From Castor canadensis (lineage: Eukaryota > Chordata > Mammalia > Rodentia > Castoridae), in NCBI RefSeq assembly GCF_047511655.1, contig NC_133392.1, forward strand, positions 92,001,042-92,065,041: a stretch of DNA of 64,000 nt, read 5' to 3'. Position 1 is the first letter of the stretch. Each line of letters opens with the position of its first letter. Under the pieces are notes generated by a model. The model was not told the origin of the DNA. It saw only the letters and a list, made by a program, of their open reading frames with translations, and did not search any database. The position numbers were made by a program, and so were the translations under genes. Below, piece by piece: positions 54,301 to 64,000 of this stretch.

Positions 54301-54862
54301 ATTTTATATAGAATATACTTCTTTGTCAAGTTTACTATGCTGTCTGATGTTGGGAAATTACGTAGTTAATTCTAGATGACCCCAGTTCCTTCATGTTATC
54401 TCAGTGATTACAAATCTAAGCTTAGTGGATCGTGATTTGTCATTTTTTGCTTTTCTCCTCCCAGTGACATTGATAGTCCTAACACATAGGTTTACAGCAT
54501 CATTTATAGGCTGACTGGCCATTCATGGTTGGGTATCTGTTCATACTGAGCAGTTCTACAGGTATTTTTGTCACCCATGCTGGTGTTCACTATGTGAGTG
54601 AGTCCTGTGTTTCCAGACAGACACTAATTTTACTGTTTTTGATGTAGTAAAGTGATAAACAGGGAGTCATCTTTGTGTTATCTGGCTTTCTCTTCTTTTT
54701 AGTTAGTTTATGAACTCATCTGAGCAATACAGAAAAACTTGGATGCTCTTTGTAACCTAGCAAGATGCCTTGGGGCTGCCCAGATATCTCCACAGTTGTT
54801 ATCTTCCAGCTTTTGCTCCTGGGTATTTGAGGTTTTTTAAACTATTTTTCAGCTTCTTTCTT
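54301..54862. other. Sequence with no recognised element
   Basis: No gene or named repeat. Confidence 0.35.
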
Positions 54863-55150
54863 TCTTTTTTTGCAAAACTGAGGCCTGAATTCAGGGACTC
54901 CAATTTGCTAGGCAAGCACTCTACCAGTTGAGCCATACTCCAGCCCTTTTTTCCTTAGCTATTTTTTAGATAGTCTCTCACTTTTGCTGAGCTGGCTTCA
55001 GACCATGATCCTCCTAGCTCTGTCGCCTATGTAGCTGGGATTGTAGATATGTGCCACCATACTCAGCTTGTTCTTTGAGATAGGGCCTTTCTAAACTTTT
55101 GACTGGGCTGGCCTTAAACCATGACCCTCCTATGTCTGTGTGCCATGTAG
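54863..55150 (-). mobile_element. Chimeric SINE (tRNA-like + two B1-like units)
   Basis: Reverse-complement order: 'aaaactgaggcctgaattcaggg', 'ctaggcaagcactctaccagttgagccatactccagccc', then B1-like 'gatagtctctcac...gaccatgatcctcctagctctg...gtagctgggattgtag' and a second B1-like unit ('gatagggcctttctaaac...gaccctcctatgtc'). Flanks 'ttcagcttctttctt' (54848-54862) and 'ttcaacttctttttct' (55151-55166) look like a decayed TSD. Confidence 0.86.
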
Positions 55151-55166
55151 TTCAACTTCTTTTTCT

Positions 55167-55688
55167 TCTTGCTTCTTTTGATGTCCCAAATTTTGCACTG
55201 TGCTTTATCAAATGAAATACAATTTCTATTGTTGCCAAATTGATGTGATTTTCTTTTTAAAAACATTTACTATAGTGTATCTTCTCCATTTTTGTGATTA
55301 GATTTGAAGTTCTTGTTTTGTAGACTATAAAATTCCATATAGTAACTACCTGGTAACTATTTGTTTGGCTAACTGAAACAGTAGGACATTCTGGTTTTAT
55401 TTAGGAACATGAGATATTATTTGTTGCTGGAAATGTTATGGGATATACCAACACTTCGATGCTATTGTCTACTTCTCTTCATTAGAATCCATCATTACCA
55501 GGCTCTCCAAAAATATCAATGAGTATGTTATTTGCAAGAAAACTGTAATAAGAAGAGAAAGAAGATTCTCTGATTGATTTATTGATTAATTGATGGATTC
55601 TATGCCTAATGCTAGATTTCTGTGGGCTAAAAGTGATGGAGAGAACTTATAACCCATTCAAAATTATTGCTCATATACTAATACAATT
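55167..55688. other. Sequence with no recognised element
   Basis: No gene or named repeat. Confidence 0.35.
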
Positions 55689-56045
55689 ACAAATGGTCCC
55701 TGACTTACAATAGTTTGACTTATGATTTGAGACTTTCTAATGGTATAAAAGCAATACATTTTCAGTGGAAACTATACTTCACATTTTGAATTTTGATCTT
55801 TTCCAAGCTGGTGACCCAAGGCACAAGAGTCTCTCATGATGGCTGGCAGTGGTACATTGCTGGAGTTTTCAGTAACCTACATGACAATGAAGGTAGACCA
55901 TGGGCAGTCCATAGTCTACTGTGCTGCTGAGCTATTGCATTTGATAGGCTAGGTGCATTTAATAATGCATTTTCAACTTAAGACATTTTCAACCTATGAT
56001 GGGTTAATTGGGATATAATCTCATCAAAGGCAAGGGACATCTGTA
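55689..56045 (+). repeat. Tigger-like (TcMar) DNA transposon relic, non-autonomous
   Basis: The left end 'acaaatggtccctgacttac' and the right end 'aagggacatctgta' form an approximate terminal inverted repeat next to TA. Subterminal sequence 'gtttgacttatgatttgagac' and 'cattttcaacttaagacattttcaacctatgatgggtta' matches a known mammalian Tigger-type MITE pattern. No transposase frame. Long inactive. Confidence 0.72.
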
Positions 56046-57735
56046 CTCATCTGTCTTACATTTTAATGTTTAAACTGTAAATGTATCCACATGTGATATC
56101 TATTTTGCTTCCCTGAGCATCCACCTACTTTCTACTAGGAAAATTAGTCATGAATCTTCTGAACTGATAAGCAGTAACCTGATCAAAGCTCCCAAACAAG
56201 AATATGTTCCCTGAAGTTAAAAAAAAACACCTTAATAACTGGACATCATCATTTATATATACATGGTAAATGCAGTTAACAATTAGACAGGGGCTATATC
56301 TTCAACGTTAGGGAACACACTGAATACCAGTTATGCCTATCTTCCGTATGCTATAGAAATGAGACAGTGCATGTTTAAGGCAAATAAGGAGTAAACAGTG
56401 TCACTGTTAAGAGTACCAAACTGCCTCACAGGTGTAAATGCACTGATTTCCTCAGAAGAAGGTCTGATACAAAATCACATGAAAGTGTAAGTTAAATTCT
56501 TAGGTCTAGCTCTCTGGGCTACACTCTTTCTAGTGGGCCAAGTATTAAAACTGGCCATGAAATCTCCATGAATCTTGAATTTTCTTCTATTAGTATTCCA
56601 GTTCTGTTGGTAAGCAGACTATGAGGGGAATCTTCAGGTAGAAAAAAGAAAATTTCATTTGAAATACTAAAAGCACTGATTAAAATGCATATACATTCTT
56701 CTCCATCTTCTCATGGGCTCCATGGGTTGAGAGGAAAGCTAGATCACTTTTTGCAAAAACTTCTATCCAGGAGCTTCTATTAAATGAAGATCTCATTTCT
56801 TAGCTTACTCAAGCATTCCCTAGAGGTCATTCTGAGGATGTGCTAGTTTCCTACAGTTTGTAATACAAGAGGGGAGTCGTGGCTGTAAGCTGTATTTGTT
56901 GTAAAAAGTGCTGTGGTTTGGGAAGCATAGTGAGATATATAAACACAAGATGTGTCCCAGGTTTGCTGTCTGCAGGAGTTTAGACATGGAGTTACTCATC
57001 AAGGGTCCAGTTGATAATAATTAGTTGGGTTTACGTGGATAAATCAAAACTTGTAGAATTTTAAGTAGACCCATGACAACGTTGGAGACTTTCTAGTTCT
57101 GCAGTTGAAAATTCTAGCATGAGAATCCATGGAAACAGAAAATCTCTTCATTAAACAAGAGTAGCAGTGGCAGGGTAGCAGAGATGAAGTCCTCCTTATT
57201 CATATTTTCGTTCCAAAAATAGGGTCTTAATCCACACTTTTGGTGTACCCAATACTTGTGAAATGAGAAAGGAAAAGTGCTAAGAAAATAATTTCCTCTC
57301 CTCCCTCAGGATTACAGAACAATCTCACCTGCTAATATCCTGCAAGACATAAGTTATGAAGCAACATGATATTTGCAGAGGTCAGATTTCCAGGATATCA
57401 ACTTGACTGGAATCAGAGATTCCCAGTAGGGAAGTTGTCCAGGCCTTCTTCATCACATTGGATAGACATGAAGTTTGGGCAAGAACAAGTAGAGTGTTCT
57501 TATCCTAGAATGTAGCAAGGTTTTATGGGCCAGAAAACATGAAATTATTAGAGGAAGATGTACAAATCAGAGGAGGGTAAGTGTGTGGACAATTGTGACC
57601 TGTGAATCCTGAAGTGACTGGGTGTTTTGGTTGCCATGAGGATGATTACTCTGTGACTGATGACACCTTGATAGAACCCCATCCAGAAAGTTTTTAGTGG
57701 ACAGATTATGTTCCAGAGCTCCACCCCAGGATTTT
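56046..57735. other. Long stretch with no recognised element
   Basis: No gene or confidently named repeat in about 1.7 kb. Confidence 0.4.
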
Positions 57736-57937
57736 AATTAATTAATTTATTTTTGCGATATTGGGGTTTGAACTCAGGGCCTCCACCTAGAGCTACTTCT
57801 CCAACTCTTTTTTGTGAAGGGCTTTTTCTGAGATAGATCTTGTGAACTATTTGTCTGGGCTGGCTTCAAACCACGATCCTCCTGATCTCTGCCTCCTGAG
57901 TAGCTAGGATTACAGGCATAAGCCTTAAAATTCCTGG
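57736..57937 (-). mobile_element. Chimeric SINE (tRNA-like + B1-like)
   Basis: Reverse complement: 'gcgatattggggtttgaactcagggcctcc', then 'tctgagatagatcttgtgaactatttgtctgggctggcttcaaaccacgatcctcctgatctctgcctcctgagtagctaggattacagg'. The flanks CCACCCCAGGATTTT (57721-57735) and CCACCCTAGGATTTT (57938-57952) form a 15-bp TSD with one mismatch. The tRNA-like part is internally shortened. Confidence 0.88.
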
Positions 57938-57952
57938 CCACCCTAGGATTTT

Positions 57953-58750
57953 TAAATATGAATTTGTTAGGGCTTACCTAGATATGGTGGTGCTGCTTAG
58001 TTAATGAGGGCTCTGGTTCCTAGAATTCCAGCTGGGGATAGCATGCTGGCATATTGTCAGATAGTTCATATCTCCTGATCACAGGAGATGTTGTTTAGTA
58101 AGAGAAATGTTGTTCACTGAGTGATAAACTTGAAAGGACACCTTTTATGCATCACTGGATTCAGATGGCACTGTAGATATTGTGGGTATCTCATTTCCAT
58201 AGAGTCTATATATCATCCGAGCTGCCGGGTCTAAGAGCTGGTGATGCTCTTACACAGTTAATGTTCATACTGCTGGGTGGGTTTCTGGGTAGAAGTACAA
58301 CTCCCCACTCTTTAGGAAAAACACTGGGATACCTATAGGATGAATGAAGACTTTGATAACTTCCTGCTCCGAGTTGGTGGTCCGTTATTTTGGAACTTAT
58401 TGGCCTTGGTTTTAGGGAGCAAGAAGGATACAAAACTCATTCTATACTTCTTATATAATCCTATACACAAGATGGGTCCAACACCTCAGATTTGTTGTGA
58501 AACAAACTTACCCAAGAGTTGGCATTAAGGCAGGGAGAGGCTAGGATGCAAGAAGAGAGGTAAAAAGTGCTGGCAACAGATCTTTGAGATTAAGGTAAAG
58601 TTTGGGTTTTCCAGAATGTCATTCATGGGACTGTAATAAAGGCCTAGGAACAAAGAGAAATATGGGCATCAGAAAATGGAAAACATTGGTTTCCTGCCAT
58701 GCCCAGCTTGATGAAAGGAGTTTCTGGCATCACTGGTACCCCAGGAAAGG
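57953..58750. other. Sequence with no recognised element
   Basis: No gene or named repeat; short frames at 58206-58528 lack features. Confidence 0.35.
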
Positions 58751-58754
58751 AGAC

Positions 58755-59112
58755 CACCAAAGGTTCATGTGTTAAAGGCTTGGTCTCTAGGATGGTGCTA
58801 TTAGGAAGAGAAGTGCTGTGGAACTTCAGGGGTGGGGCCTAATGAGAAAGCCTTACGTCACTGGCATGGGGGGGTACCCTCAAAGGATATTGTGAGACTC
58901 TGCTATCTTCCTCTTCCTATCTCACTCTGGTTCTTGGCTCATGATGCAAGTGGTTTGTTTCATCCACATATTCCCACTGCCTTGTGAGAGGCCCAAAGCA
59001 ATAAGGCCAATCATGTACTGGAAACTCCAATGCTATGAACCAAAATAAATGTTTTCTCTTTAGAAATAAATTGCCTCAGGTATTTCATTGTAGTGACAAA
59101 GAGCTGACAAGC
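58755..59112 (+). mobile_element. Solo LTR, ERVL-MaLR-like, 5' end incomplete
   Basis: Shows 'gttcatgtgttaaaggcttggtctctaggatggtgctattagg', 'aggggtggggcctaatgag', 'gttcttggctcatgatgc', 'ctatgaaccaaaataaatg', ending 'ttgcctcaggtatttcattgtagtgacaaagagctgaca'. The same group as the LTRs at 29727 and 33430, but without the usual 'atggtttgg' start. No viral genes. Confidence 0.75.
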
Positions 59113-59971
59113 TGATGTACCAGCTCCTGAAGGCCTTCAGATCAAAGTTTGGGTTTTTTCTTTTTTTACATGTTTTATGTTACCAGATGATGAGGCAAGT
59201 AAAAGAGAGTACCCCCAGAGAGGTGGGCAATGTTCCCATTCTCCCTGGGTCTTGCCAGTATATCATTGGCTATCTCTTTACAGGCAGTCATAAGATACAC
59301 TGCATGGTAATGCCACATGTCAGTGATCTCTGTGGCCAGAGAAAAAGCTTCTTCCCCTTCTCTGCTCATGTGTACCTGGCACATAGTATCAAAATGACTA
59401 GAAAGTTAAGGGCATTTATTGGTTCAATGAAGTTAAAAGTGAATAAATAGGATCTCTTTTAAACAAAGTTGTATATAATAGATCAAACATTTCTATGAAA
59501 CATCTGTTTTGTTTTTTTTCCGCTAACTGCTAGTGTTGGCTTTAGCCCAAAGCTGACAGACTTAAAATGGCTTTGAACAGCTCCTGGTGTATTATGCTTT
59601 TTCACTCATATCAAACAGGAAGTGAAAGCATCTTTCTTTTCCCAGAAGCCCAAGACATCAATCCTTGCTGTCTCATTGGCCCAAACTGGATTATATACCT
59701 ATTGTTGAACCAATCACTAAATGGCCTGGGAGATTTTAATGGCTGATAGGATTAAACTAATGAGGGTCCTTTATAGGTAAACCACTAATTATTTTTGACA
59801 TTTCAAATAAAATAAATAGCAATATATAAACATAATCACAACTTTTAGAATAACAGATTTATTCTAAATTAGAATATAAAAGAAATCTTAGTTTCATATT
59901 CATTCCATGAGGAGCTAGATAAAGCATAAAACACTTGCCAATCTGGTTAATATTGAAAATATATTGTTTGC
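59113..59971. other. Sequence with no recognised element
   Basis: A 111-codon plus frame (59115-59450) and its antisense partner show no domain. No named repeat. Confidence 0.35.
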
Positions 59972-60155
59972 AGCTGGGTGCCGGAAGTTCACACCTGTAA
60001 TCCTAATTACTCAGGAAGTAGAGGTCAGGAAGATAGGGTTTGAATCCAGCCTAGGCAAATAGATCATGAGACCCTATTTCAAAAAAAAGAACCCTTCACA
60101 AAAAAGGACTGGTGGAGTAGCTCAAGGTGTAGGCCCTGAGTTCAAGCCCCAGTAC
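59972..60155 (+). mobile_element. Chimeric SINE (B1-like + shortened tRNA-like unit)
   Basis: The B1-like half shows 'cagctgggtgccggaagttcacacctgtaatcctaattactcagg', 'ggtttgaatccagcctaggcaaatagatcatgagaccctatttc'. The tRNA-like half has 'ggactggtggagtagctcaaggtgtaggccctgagttcaagccccagtacc', lacking the usual 'agcacctgcctagcaagc' middle. Confidence 0.9.
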
Positions 60156-60158
60156 CAC

Positions 60159-60207
60159 AATATATATATATACATATTTTTTGTTGTTGTTGTTGTTGTT
60201 GTTGTTG
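60159..60207. repeat. (TA)n and (TTG)n simple repeats
   Basis: A TA run (60159-60172) followed, after a few bases, by nine TTG units (60181-60207). They sit between the SINE and a SINE tail fragment. Confidence 0.9.
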
Positions 60208-60267
60208 GCTAGCAAGTGCAAGGCCCTAAGTTTAAACTCAGTACCACCAAAAAAAAAAAAAAAAAAT
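60208..60267 (+). mobile_element. tRNA-like SINE fragment with A-tail
   Basis: 'gctagcaagtgcaaggccctaagtttaaactcagtaccacc' is the right half of the tRNA-like SINE unit, followed by an A-run of about 18. The left half is missing. It may be the missing middle and 3' part of the SINE at 59972, separated by simple-repeat growth, or a separate element. Confidence 0.75.
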
Positions 60268-60352
60268 ACTGTGAGATTAGAGACATAGCTCAGTGGTAGT
60301 GTATGTATTTAACATTTGCAAGGCTATGAGTTCAATCCCCAGCACTGCAAAA
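60268..60352 (+). mobile_element. ID-type SINE
   Basis: 'agagacatagctcagtggtagtgtatgtatttaacatttgcaaggctatgagttcaatccccagcactgc' keeps the A-box and B-box layout of rodent ID elements, with an A-rich end. It is distinct from the 'caagtggtagag' chimeric family. Confidence 0.85.
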
Positions 60353-60354
60353 GA

Positions 60355-60391
60355 ATATCTATCTTCTATCTATCTATCATCTATCATCTAT
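60355..60391. repeat. (ATCT)n microsatellite
   Basis: Imperfect ATCT units directly after the ID element, a typical site for microsatellite birth at a SINE tail. Confidence 0.88.
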
Positions 60392-60689
60392 GTGATGAGG
60401 TTGGCTAAAACCATTATCAGTTGGAATTTCAAAAGCTACCTTCTCTTCAAACAGATACGTGGTTTTCCCTATATGATTTATGGGAAATCTTGCTTTGGCA
60501 CAATATGATGGAGTAGATAAAAGTTCAAAGATCTTTTTGGCTCTATAATACTAGGAAAATGCACATAAAATAGTCCACATTTTTTCTACCATAAAACAAA
60601 TAATAAAGCCACACACTCAAAATATAACTCTTTTCTCCTGATTGATAGATGGCACAATAACAGTCTAAGAAAGTAGAAAAAGCAGGGGT
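60392..60689. other. Sequence with no recognised element
   Basis: Nothing recognised. Confidence 0.35.
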
Positions 60690-60895
60690 GGGAATCTAAA
60701 TGGAATTGGTGTCTGTCACATTCAAGCTGTGTTACCTTGGCCAAATCATTTTATCTGTCTTAAGCCCATTATCTTAGTTGTAAAATGTAGGTGATAATAC
60801 TTTCCTTCCATCTTGATTTTTCACGAGGATCAAATAAGATAATATGTCTGAAAGTGCTCTCTAAACTCTAAAACCTTTCTGGGTGTAAGGTATTA
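60690..60895 (+). repeat. MIR SINE remnant
   Basis: Shows 'cattcaagctgtgttaccttggccaaatcattttatctgtcttaagcc', 'gttgtaaaatgtaggtgataatac', 'cacgaggatcaaataagataata'. Confidence 0.78.
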
Positions 60896-61714
60896 TTATT
60901 GTTACAATTAATATTATTTGACTGTTAAATTTGCCCCAGATATATTTATGGTCTTGACCAAATTAACATCTTTTACTTGCATTTGCTGTTCTTATAAAAT
61001 GAGATATTGAGCTAGATGATCACCAATGTATCTTTTAAGTCACCTTTAGGCTCTTTTAATTATATTTTTCTTGGTGACTGTAGAAGAATGTTTACACAGG
61101 GGCAGAGAATTAAGCAGCAGAGATTCACAATGGCCAGCCAGTAATTCTCTGGCCAGTACTGCTTAGGGCCAGCTAAAGCTGAGTCCTTGTTTTAGTTCCT
61201 GGGTATTTCAATGGCAGTGATCACAATCTTAGCTGGTTTATTTTTTACACGCAGACTTAGGTGCATATACAGTTAAAGTTAACGTGTAGACATACTTATT
61301 GAGAAGGAAAATGCACAATTTTAAGAACGGATAAGTAGCCCAAGGATACCTAATTTATTGACAACTTCTGGAATAGAACTCAAATTTTGATCTTCACGGG
61401 ACAGGATTTGCAGTTATATTTTTAGTTTTAAAGGGATAACTGAATTGGTGAGAAAATGGCCTTTAGAGCTAATGAGGAGGGTTGCTTTTGATGGTAGGAG
61501 ATTTTGAACTACCTACATGAACAAGAAAATGAAAGAAAAGCTCAGAGAATTAGGACCTTGAAACAGTGAGCAATTAAGCTTGTGAACTAATGGAGTGCTG
61601 CTTGAGAATCTTCTCTATGTGCTCATTATACACAGACCTTTTATCTGATAATATTCTCAGACTGTAGATATGAACTCCTTTGATCAAGATGGTGGTGATG
61701 ATGACAATGACCAC
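60896..61714. other. Sequence with no recognised element
   Basis: No gene or named repeat. Confidence 0.35.
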
Positions 61715-61955
61715 ACAACAATGGCAACAATAGCTAACATTCATAACATGCTCACTCTGTGAGGGCCCTAACCTAAGTGCTTTGCACCGAAGGGCTTTGC
61801 GTGCACCCTCTTATTTTATCCTAGCTGTAACTTTAAGTGTTGGTAGTGTTATTATTGTCTCTTTTCAACTCAGGAGACTGAGACACAAAGTGGTTAATAC
61901 ACTTGCTCAAGACCACATAGTGAGCAAGGGGCTCAGCGGGGATGTAAACCCATAT
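61715..61955 (-). repeat. MIR SINE remnant
   Basis: Reverse-complement MIR in order: 'agctaacattcataacatgctcac', 'cctaagtgctttgcacc', 'caggagactgagacacaaagtggttaatacacttgctcaagaccacatagtgagcaagg'. The 100-codon plus frame (61782-62084) covers it and is not a gene. Confidence 0.85.
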
Positions 61956-62214
61956 GACAACATTAAATCTACACTTACCTCATTGGTTATGACCCTCCAG
62001 ACCATTACAACCATTAACAATGAACCCCACTGCTGCCTTTCTTATTCTAGAACATCACCTGCTAATTTCTTTGGATCCTCATAAAATATTTAAGAAGACA
62101 CTAGCATCATTACCATCTTACAAATGTGAAAACCAAAGACCACAGAGTTTGTGCTCTTGGCTATTTTACTATGATAATAATATAAAAAACAGTAATAGAA
62201 AATATCTTGAGAAT
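61956..62214. other. Sequence with no recognised element
   Basis: Nothing recognised. Confidence 0.35.
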
Positions 62215-62440
62215 TATAGCAACAAGTACTTGAGAGGTTTTTACAGGCCAGCTGCAAAATGCTTTGTACACATTACTTTTACCGTAATTATTTGACACAC
62301 AAATAGATTCACCTCCTTTTTTAAAGGATGACACTGAGATTCAGAAAAATTAAGAAACTTGTCCCAAATCTCAAAAATGATAACAGTGAGACCTGGAACT
62401 CAGTCTTTGGGAGTTGGCCTGAAAGTCTATGATCTTAATA
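62215..62440 (-). repeat. MIR SINE remnant
   Basis: Reverse-complement MIR: 'tgcaaaatgctttgtacacattac', 'ggatgacactgagattcagaaaaattaagaaacttgtccc', 'gagacctggaactcag'. Confidence 0.78.
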
Positions 62441-62499
62441 ATCTATTTTGAACCATAGTCAGTTGAATCAAAGAGACAAGATAATGAAATGCTTGTTCT

Positions 62500-62580
62500 T
62501 TAGGACCCACTCACTCACTCACTCATTCATTTAACACCTATTTATTAAACACTTACATGCTGTGTACTAAGTAATATATC
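62500..62580 (+). repeat. (CACT)n and ancient repeat fragment
   Basis: A short CACT run, then 'cattcatttaacacctatttattaaacacttacatgctgtgtactaag', the start of the old repeat described at 23605. Confidence 0.55.
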
Positions 62581-63629
62581 GCCATGATTTCATGGGGTGT
62601 TGTAAAATGGAGTGAAAAATTTCCTCAACCACAGAAAGCCTCTAGAAGGATGAGCAAATGGTGGCAAAGATATTTAAATGAATGCAGAGTCTGATAATGA
62701 TCATTCTGGGCTTAATCTCAGAAAAGTTTTAAATCGACTTATTCCAAGTAGAAGCAACCCTCTTCCTTCGCCCAAACATATATGAGAACCCATCAGGTTA
62801 AATATATTAAGTTCTTTCATGAAGAATTCCCTCCACCCCCCACTTTGTAGTAATTAAATGCTGTGCATTTCCTCCTGCAGGGTGCTGAACAGCTTCCCCC
62901 ACTATTTTACTTGCAAACTGAATATTAACTGAATGAACCACGGTCTTTGGGATGGGGCAGTGCCCGAGAGCTGTGAATGATAACAATCATAGAGCCAGTC
63001 ACTTTCTGGCTAGGAGAGGTCACAGGGTATCTTAGACAAAGGGCCTTTCTTCCTTCTCCTATTCTGACACTTTATCTCCTCCTGAGATTTTCTACCTGTT
63101 CGAATGCACAGGACTTTTTATTTCAAGGAAATTAATTTCCCAGAGGGCATTTACATTTATTCTGCAGGAATTAGTCTAGCTGTTGTTGGATTTTTTTTGT
63201 CTTAGTTCTAAGAATAAAAATACATATTCAATGTATATTAGTTGTGAATATACAGTTTTGTTAAAACTTTTGTAATTAATCAATGCTGGCAGAAATGGGG
63301 CTATTAGCTAAGGATTTCTACCCATCTGTCTTCTCAGTTTCAAAAATACAGCCCTTCACAGCATAACACCATACCTTCTAAGTGGTGGATTTTAGATACA
63401 TGCTGTGGGATTGAAATTTTCACGTAATTGGCACGTAATTAACATATGTGAAAAGCACACATATTACATATTTGTTTGGCGAGTTCTAACCATATTTTAG
63501 AACACTTAAGCACTATCCCCAGTAAAAGTAAATAAAACAAAACAATAGAACATTTCTAGCACTCTGAAATTTCTCTCTTGTCGCCTAGTCAATCCTTACT
63601 CCCATGCTAGAATTCTATCATTTTCTTTC
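62581..63629. other. Unique-looking stretch
   Basis: No named repeat or gene. It is repeat-free for about 1 kb, which makes it a candidate for conserved non-coding sequence; this cannot be tested here. Confidence 0.35.
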
Positions 63630-63749
63630 CTTTTTTTGGCAGTAGTGGGGTTTGAATTTAGGGCCTTTAGCTAACTAGCTACTTGAGTCACACTTCTAGC
63701 CTTTTTGTTGCTTTAGTTATTTTTTCAGATAGGGTCTACTTTGTTACTT
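63630..63749 (-). mobile_element. SINE fragment (tRNA-like + start of B1-like)
   Basis: Reverse complement: 'ggcagtagtggggtttgaatttagggcctttagctaactagctacttgagtcacacttctagcc', then 'cagatagggtct'. The B1-like part is cut short. Confidence 0.82.
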
Positions 63750-64000
63750 TTTTTAACTGAGTAGCATTTCATTTTAAGAATATAATACAATTTACCCCTT
63801 GTTTTGTTGATGGGGTTTCACTTGTTTGTAGTTTTTAGCCTGTTAACAGCCTAACACAGTGATTTCCAGCTCACTTTCATTTCTTCTGGCTAATTACCTA
63901 GGATGGAGTAACAGGTTTGCCGGGCAAGTGTATGTTTGCAGGGTAAATTTAATGTTAGGAGAAACTGCCACAGAGATCTGCAAAGGGGTTATGCCATTTT
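63750..64000 (-). pseudogene. Old L1 fragment running off the window
   Basis: Reverse complement of an old L1 ORF2 C-terminus: 'aactgagtagcatttcattttaagaatataatacaattta', 'tgttgatggggtttcacttg', 'gaaactgccacagagatctgcaaaggggttatgccatttt'. The rest lies outside the window. Confidence 0.68.

Overview
This window is a piece of a mammalian nuclear genome, AT-rich and apparently without any host protein-coding exon. Three things point to a rodent outside the mouse/rat group. There is a recently active LINE-1 (L1) with its own subfamily of 3' UTR. There are abundant chimeric SINEs made of 7SL/B1-like units fused to an ID/tRNA-like unit (signature 'ctcaagtggtagag...gccctgagttcaa...ccccagtacc'). There is also one plain ID-type element. 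The SINE type and the MaLR LTRs resemble those I associate with beaver (Castor) or a related lineage; this is inference from memory, not a database match. No bacterial-style operons, CRISPR arrays or phage genes are present.

Layout. 0-7 kb: mostly unique or very old sequence, with a 381-bp, 5'-truncated young L1 on the minus strand flanked by a perfect 19-bp target-site duplication (TSD), then a short tRNA-type SINE and a chimeric SINE. 7-8 kb: two minus-strand chimeric SINEs in polypyrimidine-rich sequence. 8-13 kb: no recognisable elements except an old MIR. 13-18.3 kb: remains of an old, internally deleted L1 (5' UTR, ORF1, both ends of ORF2, 3' end) split by a solo MaLR-type LTR, directly followed by the 3' part of a second old L1 that carries a SINE. 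18.7-28.2 kb: old LTRs, MIR and L2 pieces and other ancient repeats. 28.3-30.5 kb: a minus-strand old L1 broken up by three insertions. 31-46 kb: scattered MIR/L2, three old LTRs, microsatellites and some unassigned single-copy-looking sequence. 46.45-52.18 kb: the main feature, a plus-strand L1 with both ORFs open and a perfect 16-bp TSD. 52.2-64 kb: unique sequence, a tRNA-Lys-like relic, a Tigger-like DNA transposon relic, a MaLR-type LTR, several SINEs including a three-element cluster with simple repeats, and a minus-strand L1 fragment running off the window end.

The only functional proteins I can support belong to the young L1. ORF1p is a coiled-coil/RRM/CTD RNA chaperone. ORF2p is an endonuclease plus reverse transcriptase with every catalytic residue I checked present. 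They would act together on their own mRNA in target-primed reverse transcription. The host role of the window is most likely intergenic or intronic.
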